Counted from the first letter of the stretch, positions 10,117 to 19,074 are shown. The stretch is DNA of 64,000 nt from Acinetobacter pollinis (GCF_015627175.1 NZ_VTDQ01000005.1:47085-111084), one strand, 5' to 3'. Program-made: numbers and translations. The notes: generated from the sequence alone by a model not told the origin.

Positions 10117-11039
10117 TTTTTGCCTTTATTTACAAGCCCTTCTGCAACACGAAGCCATGCACTTCTAGATCTTGGATTACTTTTTACTTCTTCAGGACTC
10201 GCACAAATACGCGCAACTTTTTTGAGTCGTCTTGTATCTTCTTGTTGTTGTGGCATCCCCCAACCGCTATCTTCAGACAATGTCGATTCTTTTTGAATAA
10301 ACTGTTTAATCATTCTATCTTCAAGCGAATGGAAGCTTATCACAGCTAGACGACCTTGTGGTTGAATCAATGCCACTGCTTGAGGTAAAAAAACTTCAAT
10401 ATCTTCAAGTTCTTTATTAATTGCAATTCGAATCGCTTGAAATGCACGTGTTGCAGGGTGTTTATTTTTTTCCCATTTAGGATGTGCTTTTTTTACAATT
10501 TCAGCCAATTCACCTGTTGTTGTAATATCACCTGCTTGCTTAATTGCACGTGCGATACGGCGACTATAACGCTCTTCACCATATTGATAAATCGTATTTG
10601 CTAACTTCTCTTCTTCAACCTCAAGCAACCATTCACGTGCTGTTTGACCTTTAGAATTATCCATACGCATGTCAAGTGGCCCATTGTGCATAAAGCTAAA
10701 CCCTCGCTCTGCTTCGTCAAGCTGTGGAGAAGACACGCCTAAATCGGCCATAATTCCATCTACATGCTCAACACCAATTGCATTTAACTCAGCTTGTATG
10801 TCTGCAAAACTTGCATGAATAATTTTAAAGCGAGAATCTTCTTGCTCCAACTCAGCAGCAACAGCTAAAGCTTGAGGATCTTTATCAAAAGCATAAACGC
10901 AACTGTTTTGATCTAACTTAGAAAGTAGAAGCTTTGTATGACCACCTCGACCAAAAGTTGCATCTACATATACTCCTGTATCGCGGTCAGCAAGTAGCGC
11001 ATCTATGGTTTCATTAAGCAGTACAGAAATATGTGACAT
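10113..11039 (-). CDS. rsmH: 16S rRNA (cytosine-1402-N4)-methyltransferase RsmH
   Basis: A SAM-dependent methyltransferase, also called MraW, acting on C1402 in the ribosomal P site. Motif I is DATFGRGGHTKLLL; downstream signatures are DGIMADLGVSSPQLD and AERGFSFMHNGPLDMRMD. I place the start at the ATG at 11039 (MSHISVLL), the usual beginning for this family. The frame could extend three codons to a TTG at 11048, and neither start has a clear Shine-Dalgarno. It is the first gene of the murein operon, with no mraZ upstream, so the operon promoter must lie within 11040-11410. Confidence 0.95.
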   Translation of the reverse strand: MSHISVLLNETIDALLADRDTGVYVDATFGRGGHTKLLLSKLDQNSCVYAFDKDPQALAVAAELEQEDSRFKIIHASFADIQAELNAIGVEHVDGIMADLGVSSPQLDEAERGFSFMHNGPLDMRMDNSKGQTAREWLLEVEEEKLANTIYQYGEERYSRRIARAIKQAGDITTTGELAEIVKKAHPKWEKNKHPATRAFQAIRIAINKELEDIEVFLPQAVALIQPQGRLAVISFHSLEDRMIKQFIQKESTLSEDSGWGMPQQQEDTRRLKKVARICASPEEVKSNPRSRSAWLRVAEGLVNKGKK

Positions 11040-11048
11040 AAAAAGCAA

Positions 11049-11410
11049 GCATCAAATGATTTAAAAATGTAATTGCACATTATCTATGGCTTTATCACAA
11101 GTACCAAATACCTTTTTGTAGAAAAATATTAACCCAATTGAAGGCATAATGATGTTTTTATCTATTTTTTATACAAACTTAGCCAATCTTCCAAAGAATT
11201 TTATTTTTGAAAATACAAAGTACAGTATGAACGTATAGTTTTATCGATGTATTGATTACAACTGTGGATATAATTTTTATCCCTGTATACATATTGTAAA
11301 ATAAAATGACTCTCATTTTTATCAAAATACGGTATAGTAACAACTAAGATCACGATAAAGTCACAATAACGGATCTGAACATTAATTTTGCATGTATTGG
11401 GAGTATAGAA
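11049..11410. other. Divergent intergenic region between rsmH and a small exported-protein gene
   Basis: About 360 AT-rich bases with no plausible coding sequence. It must hold the promoter of the whole rsmH-to-mraY operon and that of the small gene at 11411. A TATAGT hexamer at 11333-11338 could be a -10 for the plus-strand gene, though no convincing -35 accompanies it. No mraZ or MraZ-box repeats (spaced GGGnA direct repeats) are seen. Confidence 0.6.
11301..11321. promoter_or_regulatory. Fur-like dyad upstream of the small exported protein
   Basis: AATGA (11305-11309) and TCATT (11313-11317) are separated by 3 bases inside an AT-rich frame, matching the core arms of the Fur consensus but not its flanks. 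It sits about 95 bp upstream of the 11411 start. The match is partial, so Fur control is only suggested. Confidence 0.3.
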
Positions 11411-11734
11411 ATGACGGTTTTTCGCTTGGTTTTACTAAGCCTGTGTATTGGAATAAATACAACATCTGTTTATGCCAATGCTATAGAAAAAGCGCATTCT
11501 AGCAAGCCCACTTCAAATTTGATTAGCAAGCAAAATTTTACTGAAAAATCTCATATTTCACTCATTGAGCAAACACTAAATAAACAACGTCAAGCTGTCG
11601 ACCAGCTCAGTTCGAACTCAGACGACATTAAAATTTTAACCACAATACATGTACAACCCACTCAAAACTTCTTTGCAGCTCAACACGACCGCTTTTCTCG
11701 TTTTCTCCAAAGTCTTTTTTCACACGACTCCTAA
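11411..11734 (+). CDS. Small exported protein of unknown function
   Basis: A 107-residue protein with a clear N-terminal signal peptide (VFRLVLLSLCIGINTTSVYA, cleavage likely after YANA). The remainder is polar: ISLIEQTLNKQRQAVDQL could form a short amphipathic helix, and the tail is FSRFLQSLFSHDS. It has no cysteine in the mature part and no recognised domain. The start is supported by GGGAG about 7 bases upstream. It lies between the murein operon and gltX. I do not recognise the family. A small periplasmic protein is the most that can be said. Confidence 0.75.
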   Translation: MTVFRLVLLSLCIGINTTSVYANAIEKAHSSKPTSNLISKQNFTEKSHISLIEQTLNKQRQAVDQLSSNSDDIKILTTIHVQPTQNFFAAQHDRFSRFLQSLFSHDS

Positions 11735-11830
11735 GAAAAACCACAGTCAAAGTTAAATTCAGCGATTGCGACATATATTTTTCACGCTACACTTAACGCT
11801 ATAATGGTTTTTATTTGAATTAAAGTAACT

Positions 11831-13336
11831 ATGACTGTTCGTACACGTATTGCTCCATCCCCTACTGGTTTCCCACATGTCGGAACTGCATATATCGCCT
11901 TATTTAATCTATGTTTTGCAAAACAACATGGGGGCGAATTTATTCTCCGTATAGAAGATACAGACCAACAACGCTCTACGCCAGAATCAGAAAAAATGAT
12001 TTTAGATTCGCTACGTTGGTTAGGTATACAATGGAGCGAAGGCCCAGACATTGGTGGTGCTCATGCTCCTTATCGCCAATCTGAGCGTATGGATATTTAT
12101 AAAAAATATGCTTTAGAGCTCGTAGAAAAAGGCCATGCATTTTATTGTTTTGCTACAGCAGAAGAGCTTGATCAAATGCGTGCTGAACAACAGGCACGTG
12201 GTGAAACACCTAAATACGATGGCCGCGGCCTTCAACTTTCAAATGAAGAAGTAGCACGTCGACTTGCCGCAGGTGAGCCACATGTTATTCGTATGAAAGT
12301 TCCTGAAGAAGGCGTTTGTAAATTTAATGACCTTCTACGTGGAGAAGTAGAAATTCCTTGGGTACAAGTAGATATGCAAATTCTACTGAAAACAGATGGT
12401 TTACCGACATATCATTTAGCAAATGTCGTAGATGACCATTTAATGGAAATTACCCATGTATTACGTGGTGAAGAATGGCTTCCATCTGCTCCAAAACATC
12501 AATTACTTTACCAATACTTTGGTTGGGAAATGCCTGTGCTTTGTCACATGCCTTTATTACGTAATCCAGATAAATCTAAACTTTCAAAACGTAAGAATCC
12601 AACATCAATTAGTTACTACAAAGACATTGGTGTACTTCCTGAAGCATTATTAAATTATTTGGCACGTATGGGTTGGTCTATGCCCGATGAGCGTGAAGTT
12701 TTCACCCTAGATGAGATGAAAGCTAACTTTGACGTCAAACGTGTTTCTCTTGGTGGTCCAATCTTTGATGTCGAAAAGCTAAACTGGTTAAATGGTCAAT
12801 GGATTAAATCTCTTACACCTACAGAACTGATGACACGTATCTTGCAATGGCAGAATGATCGCCAAAAATTAGAAGATATAGCTTCAGCGATTCAACCACG
12901 TATTAGTTTACTTTCAGAAGCAGTAAATTGGTCAGCATTCTACTTCAATCATATGCCAACTTTAACGCCAGAGATGTTTGAGCATAAGAAACTATCGGCA
13001 GAACAAGTGCGTCAAAGCCTACAATTTGCAATTTGGCGGTTGGAAAAAACATTCACATGGAATAATGACACTGTAAGCCAAATTCTCATGGATTTAGCAA
13101 ATCAGATGGAAATTAAACTACGTGATTTTATGCCTACGTTTTTTATCGCAATTGCAGGTTCAACCAGTGCAACACCAATTATGCAAGCAATGGTCACCAT
13201 TGGACCAGACTTAACATATGCTCGCTTAAGACATGCACTTGAAGTGGTAGGAAAACCAAGTAAAAAAGAACTAAAAACATGGGAAAAGCTGAATGAATCT
13301 CTAGAGTTGGCTAAAAACAACTCAACTGATTCATAA
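11831..13336 (+). CDS. gltX: Glutamyl-tRNA synthetase
   Basis: A class I aminoacyl-tRNA synthetase of 501 residues that charges tRNA-Glu. The ATP site has the HIGH-type motif in [15 protein letters not shown] and the KMSKS-type motif in [24 protein letters not shown] is the family signature for the glutamate pocket. The C-terminal helical domain reads the anticodon. The gene directly precedes tRNA-Ala and tRNA-Glu, with tRNA-Glu its own substrate. A TATAAT at 11800-11805 is a likely -10 element. Confidence 0.97.
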   Translation: MTVRTRIAPSPTGFPHVGTAYIALFNLCFAKQHGGEFILRIEDTDQQRSTPESEKMILDSLRWLGIQWSEGPDIGGAHAPYRQSERMDIYKKYALELVEKGHAFYCFATAEELDQMRAEQQARGETPKYDGRGLQLSNEEVARRLAAGEPHVIRMKVPEEGVCKFNDLLRGEVEIPWVQVDMQILLKTDGLPTYHLANVVDDHLMEITHVLRGEEWLPSAPKHQLLYQYFGWEMPVLCHMPLLRNPDKSKLSKRKNPTSISYYKDIGVLPEALLNYLARMGWSMPDEREVFTLDEMKANFDVKRVSLGGPIFDVEKLNWLNGQWIKSLTPTELMTRILQWQNDRQKLEDIASAIQPRISLLSEAVNWSAFYFNHMPTLTPEMFEHKKLSAEQVRQSLQFAIWRLEKTFTWNNDTVSQILMDLANQMEIKLRDFMPTFFIAIAGSTSATPIMQAMVTIGPDLTYARLRHALEVVGKPSKKELKTWEKLNESLELAKNNSTDS

Positions 13337-13350
13337 TATATATATTTTAC

Positions 13351-13379
13351 TTGACCTCTGTGAGTGTTATTCATAGTAT
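13351..13379 (+). promoter_or_regulatory. Promoter of the tRNA-Ala/tRNA-Glu pair
   Basis: TTGACC (13351-13356), a 17-bp spacer and TAGTAT (13374-13379) lie 18 bp upstream of tRNA-Ala, followed by a GC-rich discriminator (GCGCTC) of the kind seen at stringently controlled stable-RNA promoters. Confidence 0.6.
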
Positions 13380-13397
13380 AGCGCTCACAACACAGCT

Positions 13398-13473
13398 GGG
13401 GTTATAGCTCAGTTGGTAGAGCGCTACAATGGCATTGTAGAGGTCAGCAGTTCGATCCTGCTTAACTCCACCA
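13398..13473 (+). tRNA. tRNA-Ala (anticodon GGC)
   Basis: A 76-nt cloverleaf with encoded CCA. The acceptor stem is GGGGTTA/TAACTCC with one G-T pair, the D-arm GCTC/GAGC, and the anticodon stem CTACA/TGTAG around ATGGCAT (anticodon GGC). The T-arm is AGCAG-TTCGATC-CTGCT. Confidence 0.95.
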
Positions 13474-13494
13474 GTCTCTTTGTTGTTTTTATAT

Positions 13495-13570
13495 GTCCCT
13501 ATCGTCTAGAGGCCTAGGACATCGCCCTTTCACGGCGGTAACCGGGGTTCGAATCCCCGTAGGGACGCCA
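13495..13570 (+). tRNA. tRNA-Glu (anticodon TTC), copy 1
   Basis: A 76-nt cloverleaf with encoded CCA; acceptor stem GTCCCTA/TAGGGAC, anticodon loop with TTC. Identical over its full length to the copies at 18847 and 18946. It is probably co-transcribed with tRNA-Ala, 21 bp upstream. Confidence 0.96.
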
Positions 13571-13580
13571 AATTCTAAAA

Positions 13581-13610
13581 AAGCCTAGTATTAAAATACT
13601 AGGCTTTTTT
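13581..13610. terminator. Terminator after tRNA-Glu copy 1, shared with the convergent DMT gene
   Basis: Perfect 12-bp arms AAGCCTAGTATT/AATACTAGGCTT with a 2-base loop, T6 on the plus side and A-rich sequence on the other side. It overlaps the stop of the 13599 gene and can work in both directions. Confidence 0.8.
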
Positions 13611-14504
13611 ACTAAGTAGTAGCAAGCAAATCATAATTAATCCCATTCCAAACCAACCAAGTACATTTAAAGACTCTCCAACAACTGTAATTGCGAAGAT
13701 TGCTGCAACAACTGGCTCAAATAAAGTTAATGTAATCGCTTTACTGGCATCTATTGTTTTCAAACCATAACCAAATAGTACATAACCTAAAAACATAGGA
13801 ATAAAGATCATATATCCTACTACATAGAGATTTATATTACTCGAGAAGATATGATCGCCTGTAATGAGTAGTACAGGTAAAAGAAAAAGAGCTGCACCTC
13901 CAAACATTGTTCCCATAGCTGCTTTGGAATGAATCTTACGCTCAATTAGTTTTTTTGCACTCCAAGAGTACAGCGCATAAGTGAACCCTGCTACCAAACC
14001 TAAGATTAAACCTATAAATTTCTGACTTTCCCGATTTTGATCTAACTCAGAGATATGGGAGCTTTCTCCTATTGATAATAACGCTACCCCAGTAACTCCC
14101 AAAATGAAACTAATAAACCATGTTAAAGATAATTGCTTTTTATCGAAAACTCTTTCAAGTATTGCAGTAAATAAAGGAGCCGTACCCATAGATACAACAG
14201 TACCAATAGTAATACCAGCCAAATGCATAGATGAATAAAATGCCAATGGATACAATACAACAGCAATTACACCAACTAAAAGTATAGATAAATTGGATTG
14301 AATATCATTAATCTGTTGAGCAATTTGCCTCCGTGCAAGTATCGCTTGTAAAATTCCCCCTCCTCCCATAGCAGCAGCCCCTACAGCTAAAGGACTTAAA
14401 GTCGGTGCAAGTGATGCAACTGTCCCAGTGGTTCCCCATAGAAAAGCCGCCAACAGAATGCTAAACAATCCATAATAATGTGAAATATTTACACTCGATT
14501 TCAT
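13599..14504 (-). CDS. EamA/DMT-family transporter
   Basis: An inner-membrane protein of 301 residues with about ten predicted helices arranged as two EamA repeats: LLAAFLWGTTGTVASLAPTL opens the first and LGLVAGFTYALYSWSAKKLI the second. Members export amino acids or other small metabolites; the substrate cannot be read from the sequence. Its ATG shares one base with the stop of the TetR gene upstream, so the pair forms an operon and the regulator probably controls this exporter. It is the first gene of the accessory segment between identical tRNA-Glu genes. Confidence 0.87.
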   Translation of the reverse strand: MKSSVNISHYYGLFSILLAAFLWGTTGTVASLAPTLSPLAVGAAAMGGGGILQAILARRQIAQQINDIQSNLSILLVGVIAVVLYPLAFYSSMHLAGITIGTVVSMGTAPLFTAILERVFDKKQLSLTWFISFILGVTGVALLSIGESSHISELDQNRESQKFIGLILGLVAGFTYALYSWSAKKLIERKIHSKAAMGTMFGGAALFLLPVLLITGDHIFSSNINLYVVGYMIFIPMFLGYVLFGYGLKTIDASKAITLTLFEPVVAAIFAITVVGESLNVLGWFGMGLIMICLLLLSKKA

Positions 14505-15079
14505 TATGAGTTTTCTCTCACTAAAATATTCTCGGCTAGCTTTCTTGCACTTGAAATCTTACGGCTTGAACTTTCTAAACCTGCACGTGATATAGACCCT
14601 TCTAATAGAAAAGAAATCGTTAAAGCAAGTTCATCTATTTTTTCAGCGTTTAGTTTTAAATCTATAAGATGCTTTCTAATAATATTTTCAACTTCTTGTT
14701 TATGTATTTTTACAGCTTGTCTATGCGGACTATTGGCAGGAAATTCTGCAGCTGCATTTAATAAACCACACCCCCTAAATCCATTTTCATAATTGAACTC
14801 GGCATGGTCTTGATATGCATCAAATGTCGCCAATATTTTATCTATAGGATGTTCTACTTTTAATACACGGCACTCATATAACTGAAGCCATTCTTCATGT
14901 CTTGCCGTGATATATGCAGCCACCAAATCAGATTTCGTTTCAAAATTGTTGTACAAAGACATCTTCGCAACATTCGCTCTTTTTGTAATGCTATTAATAC
15001 CCGTTGCTTCAATTCCTTCGTTATAAAAAAGGACAGATGCTGCATCTAATATTTTATCTTTTGCTTTATTCATAACCAT
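14504..15079 (-). CDS. TetR/AcrR-family transcriptional regulator
   Basis: A 191-residue protein. The N-terminal helix-turn-helix has the TetR pattern: ILDAASVLFYNEGIEATGIN followed by ITKRANVAKMSLYNNF. The rest is a helical ligand-binding and dimerisation domain containing GFRGCGLLNAAAEFP, a stretch common in TetR regulators of small DMT or efflux operons. The start is ATG at 15079, or the ATG two codons on. A palindromic candidate operator lies 15-28 bp upstream, consistent with autorepression of the two-gene unit. Confidence 0.88.
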   Translation of the reverse strand: MVMNKAKDKILDAASVLFYNEGIEATGINSITKRANVAKMSLYNNFETKSDLVAAYITARHEEWLQLYECRVLKVEHPIDKILATFDAYQDHAEFNYENGFRGCGLLNAAAEFPANSPHRQAVKIHKQEVENIIRKHLIDLKLNAEKIDELALTISFLLEGSISRAGLESSSRKISSARKLAENILVRENS

Positions 15080-15093
15080 ACCATAATAAATAT

Positions 15094-15107
15094 GTAGACC
15101 GACCTAC
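15094..15107. promoter_or_regulatory. Candidate TetR operator upstream of the regulator
   Basis: GTAG (15094-15097) and CTAC (15104-15107) bracket ACCGAC. The GTAGACCGACCTAC core resembles operators of small TetR repressors and lies just upstream of the TetR start. Confidence 0.4.
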
Positions 15108-15177
15108 CTAATATATAAACTTTATTGTACCTATACAATAGCTATCAAAATCAGTTCTACTCTAAAAACAAAAATAC

Positions 15178-16083
15178 TTATCTAAAAGATGCAAAGAAGG
15201 TAATAAAAAATGGTGCCAAAATTGTTAATATAAAACCGCTAAATATCGCAATTTGTACATCTAAATCGCTACAGTTCTTTTTTACAAAAGGTAAAGTTGA
15301 ATCCATAGCAGTTGCGCCACATACCCCAATGACGGCATGTGAACGGTACTGTCCAAATATATATAGTAAAATAATCGCATACAACTCTCGAATTAAATCA
15401 GTCAGAAGCGCAAAGCTTCCCAACTCATTGGTGGTTAATTTTGCGACCAAAGATCCCGATAGACTAAACCAACCAAAACCACTTCCGACCATCATTAAAG
15501 TTGAAAACTTATAATCCAATACATAGCTTGTAAAAAAAGCAGCGATAAACAGGGTCAATATCACCATAAGAGGTACATAAATATGCCCAAAGGTAAATCT
15601 CTCTATTTTTATAGAAGCTAAATCAATTCCAATCAAAACAATAACAATATAGAGCAAATAAGTTGTTAAAGGAGTATTCACCAAAACCTGTGGGAATAAG
15701 CTATATAACAAAACACCAAGAACCACCATAGAGATTGCACATATACACTCTATAATTGGAGGCCATATATCTTTTAGTTCTTTTTTGACTGAAGCATGTA
15801 TTAACCCTACACGCTTTTTTTGAGTAAAAAGTAAAAAAAATGTGGTCAAACTAAGTATAGATGCATACAAAAAAGCATCTAAGGAGACTTGCCGACCAAC
15901 CAAAGGATTTGCGAGGACACTTCCAAATTCATAACCCACTGAAACCAGCAATATCCAAATTACATATCCTATTTTTTTAATTAAATATTGACGTAAAGAT
16001 AAAGAAATAACACGTGCACCGCTCCAGCCTAAAAACAAAGCAAAGACTAACGGCAAAAGTGAATAAATGAGAATTGTAAGCAT
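15178..16083 (-). CDS. lysO: LysO-family lysine exporter
   Basis: A 301-residue polytopic membrane protein of the DUF340/LysO (YbjE) family, which exports L-lysine and toxic analogues. Diagnostic stretches are SGFGWFSLSGSLVA, LLTDLIRELYAIILLYIFG and GVCGATAMDSTLPFVKKNC, in the order expected for the C-terminal half. The N-terminal part has four or five helices. It is transcribed divergently from an amino-acid permease, 184 bp away. The intervening sequence shows no lysine-riboswitch core. Confidence 0.85.
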   Translation of the reverse strand: MLTILIYSLLPLVFALFLGWSGARVISLSLRQYLIKKIGYVIWILLVSVGYEFGSVLANPLVGRQVSLDAFLYASILSLTTFFLLFTQKKRVGLIHASVKKELKDIWPPIIECICAISMVVLGVLLYSLFPQVLVNTPLTTYLLYIVIVLIGIDLASIKIERFTFGHIYVPLMVILTLFIAAFFTSYVLDYKFSTLMMVGSGFGWFSLSGSLVAKLTTNELGSFALLTDLIRELYAIILLYIFGQYRSHAVIGVCGATAMDSTLPFVKKNCSDLDVQIAIFSGFILTILAPFFITFFASFR

Positions 16084-16267
16084 ATATTTTTGTTTGGTTT
16101 ATATCTAAAACGAAATATAACACAAAGTACGATTAAGCCATTTGTTTTGAAGGGTATCTTTTTAAACAAATAAAGTGTCTTGATTTTTGTTCATTTATAA
16201 GGCTATTGCACATTTATAGCTTTTCTCTACAATAACTCGCTTCTTTTTTCAATTGATTTGTGTATTC

Positions 16268-17686
16268 ATGCCGTCATCTCCTCCGAATGATCCATTGGAT
16301 CAGGGCAATTCTGCGCCGCTCAAACGCGCTATGAGTACCCGACACTTGGTGATGCTTTCACTAGGTGGTGCCATTGGCACAGGCCTATTCTTAGGCTCGG
16401 GTGAAGTCATTGCACAAACGGGGCCTGTAGGTGCCATCATCTCTTACTTTCTAGGTGGCTTAATTGCCTACCTTGTTATGCTGTGCTTAGGTGAACTCGC
16501 TGTTCATATGCCAGTATCTGGCTCTTTTGGAGAATATTCCACAAGATATATTGGACCAGGTACAGGCTATATGATTACATGGGTATACTGGCTCACATGG
16601 ACAGCCACCCTAGGAACAGAGTTCACTGCTGCTGCACTTTTAATGCAAGAATGGTTCCCACATGTATCGATGTGGATATGGACGCTTGTATTTGCTGCAA
16701 TTGTTTTCACACTCAATATTAGCTCTACACGTCTCTTTGCAGAGTCAGAATTCTGGCTTGCACTGGTGAAAGTCATTACCGTAATTAGCTTTATATTACT
16801 TGGAATATTAGCCATATTTGGGATAATTCATTATAACAACCAACCGACAGCACCTCTTTTTACAAACTTGGTTTCTCACGGTTGGTTCCCTCAAGGTATT
16901 TTCCCAATATTTGCCACAATGCTGATTGTTAACTTTGCTTTTTCAGGCACAGAACTCATTGGTGTTGCAGCTGGAGAAACTGAAAATCCTGCCAAAAATA
17001 TTCCAAAAGCAATTAATGCTTCAATCTGGCGTCTACTTATTTTCTTTGTAGGTACAATTATTGTAATTAGTGCGCTATTGCCTTACGAACAAGCTGGTTT
17101 AAGTAGCAATTCAGTGAGTAGTAGCCCTTTTGTGACGGTATTTAAATATATTGGTATTCCTTATGCCGAAGACATTATACGCTTCGTCATTATTACAGCA
17201 TTACTCTCTGCAGCAAATTCTGGTTTATATGCAGCATCACGTATGATGTGGTCGCTTTCTGATAAACAGCAACTTCCAAAAGTGTTCTCAAAACTTACAA
17301 AATCGGGTACACCCATTATTGCAATTATTGTGACGATGTTTGGCGCGCTTCCTGGTTTACTCTCAGAGCATTTTGCACCTGAAACGATTTTTAAGAACTT
17401 ACTTGGCGTTGCTGCATTTACCATGGTTATTGTTTGGACAGCAATTTGTGTCTGCCAATTTAATTTTCGCCGCCAATGGTACAAGTTGGGCCATAGCAAG
17501 GAAGAACTTAAATTTGCAGCACCATTATTTCCTATCACGCCAATTCTTGGTTTCATTTTCTGTGTGATTACCTGCATAAGTATGGCGGCAGATCCCCAAA
17601 TGCTTCCAGGTTTTTATAGTTGTTTGGGCTTTATTGCACTGTGTTATATCAGTCATTTCTTTTTATATAGAAAGAAAAACTCATAA
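16268..17686 (+). CDS. APC-family amino-acid permease
   Basis: An inner-membrane amino-acid/proton symporter of about 472 residues with twelve predicted helices. RHLVMLSLGGAIGTGLFLGS is the consensus substrate-binding first helix of the LysP/GabP/RocE branch. SGSFGEYSTRYIGPGTGYM and GTELIGVAAGETENPAKNI are further family signatures. The exact substrate is uncertain; basic amino acids are plausible given the divergent lysine exporter. I chose the ATG at 16268; the frame also opens five codons earlier at a TTG (16253). A strong terminator follows. Confidence 0.9.
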   Translation: MPSSPPNDPLDQGNSAPLKRAMSTRHLVMLSLGGAIGTGLFLGSGEVIAQTGPVGAIISYFLGGLIAYLVMLCLGELAVHMPVSGSFGEYSTRYIGPGTGYMITWVYWLTWTATLGTEFTAAALLMQEWFPHVSMWIWTLVFAAIVFTLNISSTRLFAESEFWLALVKVITVISFILLGILAIFGIIHYNNQPTAPLFTNLVSHGWFPQGIFPIFATMLIVNFAFSGTELIGVAAGETENPAKNIPKAINASIWRLLIFFVGTIIVISALLPYEQAGLSSNSVSSSPFVTVFKYIGIPYAEDIIRFVIITALLSAANSGLYAASRMMWSLSDKQQLPKVFSKLTKSGTPIIAIIVTMFGALPGLLSEHFAPETIFKNLLGVAAFTMVIVWTAICVCQFNFRRQWYKLGHSKEELKFAAPLFPITPILGFIFCVITCISMAADPQMLPGFYSCLGFIALCYISHFFLYRKKNS

Positions 17687-17710
17687 TAAGAGACAAACGT
17701 CTTTTATTAT

Positions 17711-17742
17711 AAAAGTGTAGCGAATCGCTACACTTTTTTTTT
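17711..17742 (+). terminator. Terminator of the amino-acid permease gene
   Basis: The arms AAAGTGTAGCGA/TCGCTACACTTT meet with almost no loop and are followed by T9 on the plus strand. Confidence 0.85.
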
Positions 17743-17792
17743 ATGCATTTATACTAAAAAGTCTTAGCTATCGTGATGTACTTCAAACAGAT

Positions 17793-18734
17793 ATGAAGAT
17801 TGTTTTTATTCATGGCATAAATCAACAAAACTTTGATGCAGAATCTTTCGAGCATCATTGGTCAAATGTATTTAATATTGGTCTAGAACGAAACAATCTT
17901 GATTTAACATCGAAAGATATTAATCTCGAATTTCCATTTTATGGCGACATTTTAACAGCCAGAAATATGAAAAATGCTGTTGATTTAGATACCATGAATC
18001 CTAATTGGGCCTTCTTTGAAAAACTTCCCAAACTCAAAGAAAGAAATAAAGAGAAAATTCAGAAAGCTCTAGAAATTCCACTCTTGCCTCATTATGACGA
18101 AAATCTAAAATACTCTCTTAAAAGAAAGTTTTTTCTCATGTCCCAATTGGCTAAAGATCATGTACTCAAAGAAATGGTCATTTTGCTTAACCACTTTCCA
18201 AACCTACATGAGTCATTGGTTCAAAAATTTATTTCAGAAGCATATTTGTATTGGTACGATACAACTTTTAAGAAACAAATTCATGAACGTATATTGTCGT
18301 GTTTTGAGAAAGGAGAACAACATATTGTAGTTGCCCATTCTTTAGGAACTGTCATTGCTTATAATGTCTTACACGAGCTTTCAAAAGATTATCCTATAGA
18401 AAGATTTATTACGCTTGCATCTCCACTTCCTTTTAATGTCGTCCAACGACATATTGTCTCCCCTATTCAGCGACCTAAAGCATTATATGGCGACTGGTAC
18501 AATTTCTATTCCAGAGACGACTATTTAACAACCTTCCCAATGACTGCACCAAGATTTGGAATTTCACCGAAAGTCAAAAATCATCTCATTACAACCTTTG
18601 CAGATAAGCCACACGAGATTATTGGGTACTTACAACATCCAAATGTTATACGTTCCATTTTTGAACAAACAAACTACTTAAAACAAATGCCTAAAACTCA
18701 ATCATTGTTTAAATCTGCTCAAAAAACTACCTAA
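17793..18734 (+). CDS. Alpha/beta-hydrolase-like protein
   Basis: A 313-residue cytoplasmic protein with no signal peptide. KIVFIHGINQQNFD at the N-terminus is the oxyanion strand-loop of the lipase-like alpha/beta hydrolases. VVAHSLGTVIAYNVL carries the nucleophile elbow (AHSLG, a G-x-S-x-G variant with Ala first). RFITLASPLPFN resembles the strand after it. Acid and histidine residues lie later but cannot be assigned with certainty. The substrate is unknown. It is the last protein gene before the tRNA-Glu pair and has no terminator of its own. Confidence 0.72.
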   Translation: MKIVFIHGINQQNFDAESFEHHWSNVFNIGLERNNLDLTSKDINLEFPFYGDILTARNMKNAVDLDTMNPNWAFFEKLPKLKERNKEKIQKALEIPLLPHYDENLKYSLKRKFFLMSQLAKDHVLKEMVILLNHFPNLHESLVQKFISEAYLYWYDTTFKKQIHERILSCFEKGEQHIVVAHSLGTVIAYNVLHELSKDYPIERFITLASPLPFNVVQRHIVSPIQRPKALYGDWYNFYSRDDYLTTFPMTAPRFGISPKVKNHLITTFADKPHEIIGYLQHPNVIRSIFEQTNYLKQMPKTQSLFKSAQKTT

Positions 18735-18799
18735 AAACATAATTGTTGTTATTTTTTAATCAAAAGATTAGAAATACCTCATTTTTAATGAAAAAGCAT

Positions 18800-18828
18800 T
18801 TGACAGTGAGCCAGATTAAACCTAATAT
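18800..18828 (+). promoter_or_regulatory. Promoter of the tandem tRNA-Glu pair
   Basis: A perfect TTGACA (18800-18805), a 17-bp spacer and TAATAT (18823-18828) sit 18 bp upstream of tRNA-Glu copy 2, with a GC-rich discriminator after the -10. Confidence 0.65.
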
Positions 18829-18846
18829 ACGCCCACCTTCTGATGT

Positions 18847-18922
18847 GTCCCTATCGTCTAGAGGCCTAGGACATCGCCCTTTCACGGCGGTAACCGGGGT
18901 TCGAATCCCCGTAGGGACGCCA
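18847..18922 (+). tRNA. tRNA-Glu (anticodon TTC), copy 2
   Basis: A 76-nt cloverleaf with CCA, base-for-base identical to the copy at 13495. A 23-bp spacer separates it from copy 3, and the two are probably one transcript. Confidence 0.96.
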
Positions 18923-18945
18923 CTTAAATTCAGAATACTCTAGAA

Positions 18946-19021
18946 GTCCCTATCGTCTAGAGGCCTAGGACATCGCCCTTTCACGGCGGTAACCGGGGTT
19001 CGAATCCCCGTAGGGACGCCA
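18946..19021 (+). tRNA. tRNA-Glu (anticodon TTC), copy 3
   Basis: A 76-nt cloverleaf with CCA, identical to copies 1 and 2. Its 3' flank (AATTCTAAAAA then a GCC-starting stem-loop) matches the flank of copy 1 at 13571 and not that of copy 2. Confidence 0.96.
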
Positions 19022-19030
19022 AATTCTAAA

Positions 19031-19058
19031 AAGCCACTGAATATTCAGTGGCTTTTTT
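19031..19058 (+). terminator. Terminator after tRNA-Glu copy 3
   Basis: Perfect 12-bp arms AAGCCACTGAAT/ATTCAGTGGCTT, then a run of seven T. Confidence 0.85.
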
Positions 19059-19074
19059 TATGTGTTTAATCGTC

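Noticed and set aside
16084..16267. Possible lysine riboswitch between lysO and the permease
   Set aside because: None of the conserved lysine-riboswitch core segments is visible, and the gap is barely long enough for one plus promoters.
18743..18943. Plus-strand 66-codon reading frame before and across tRNA-Glu copy 2
   Set aside because: Its second half is the tRNA gene itself (translated as SSRGLGHRPFTAVTGVRI). A real tRNA and its promoter explain the sequence.
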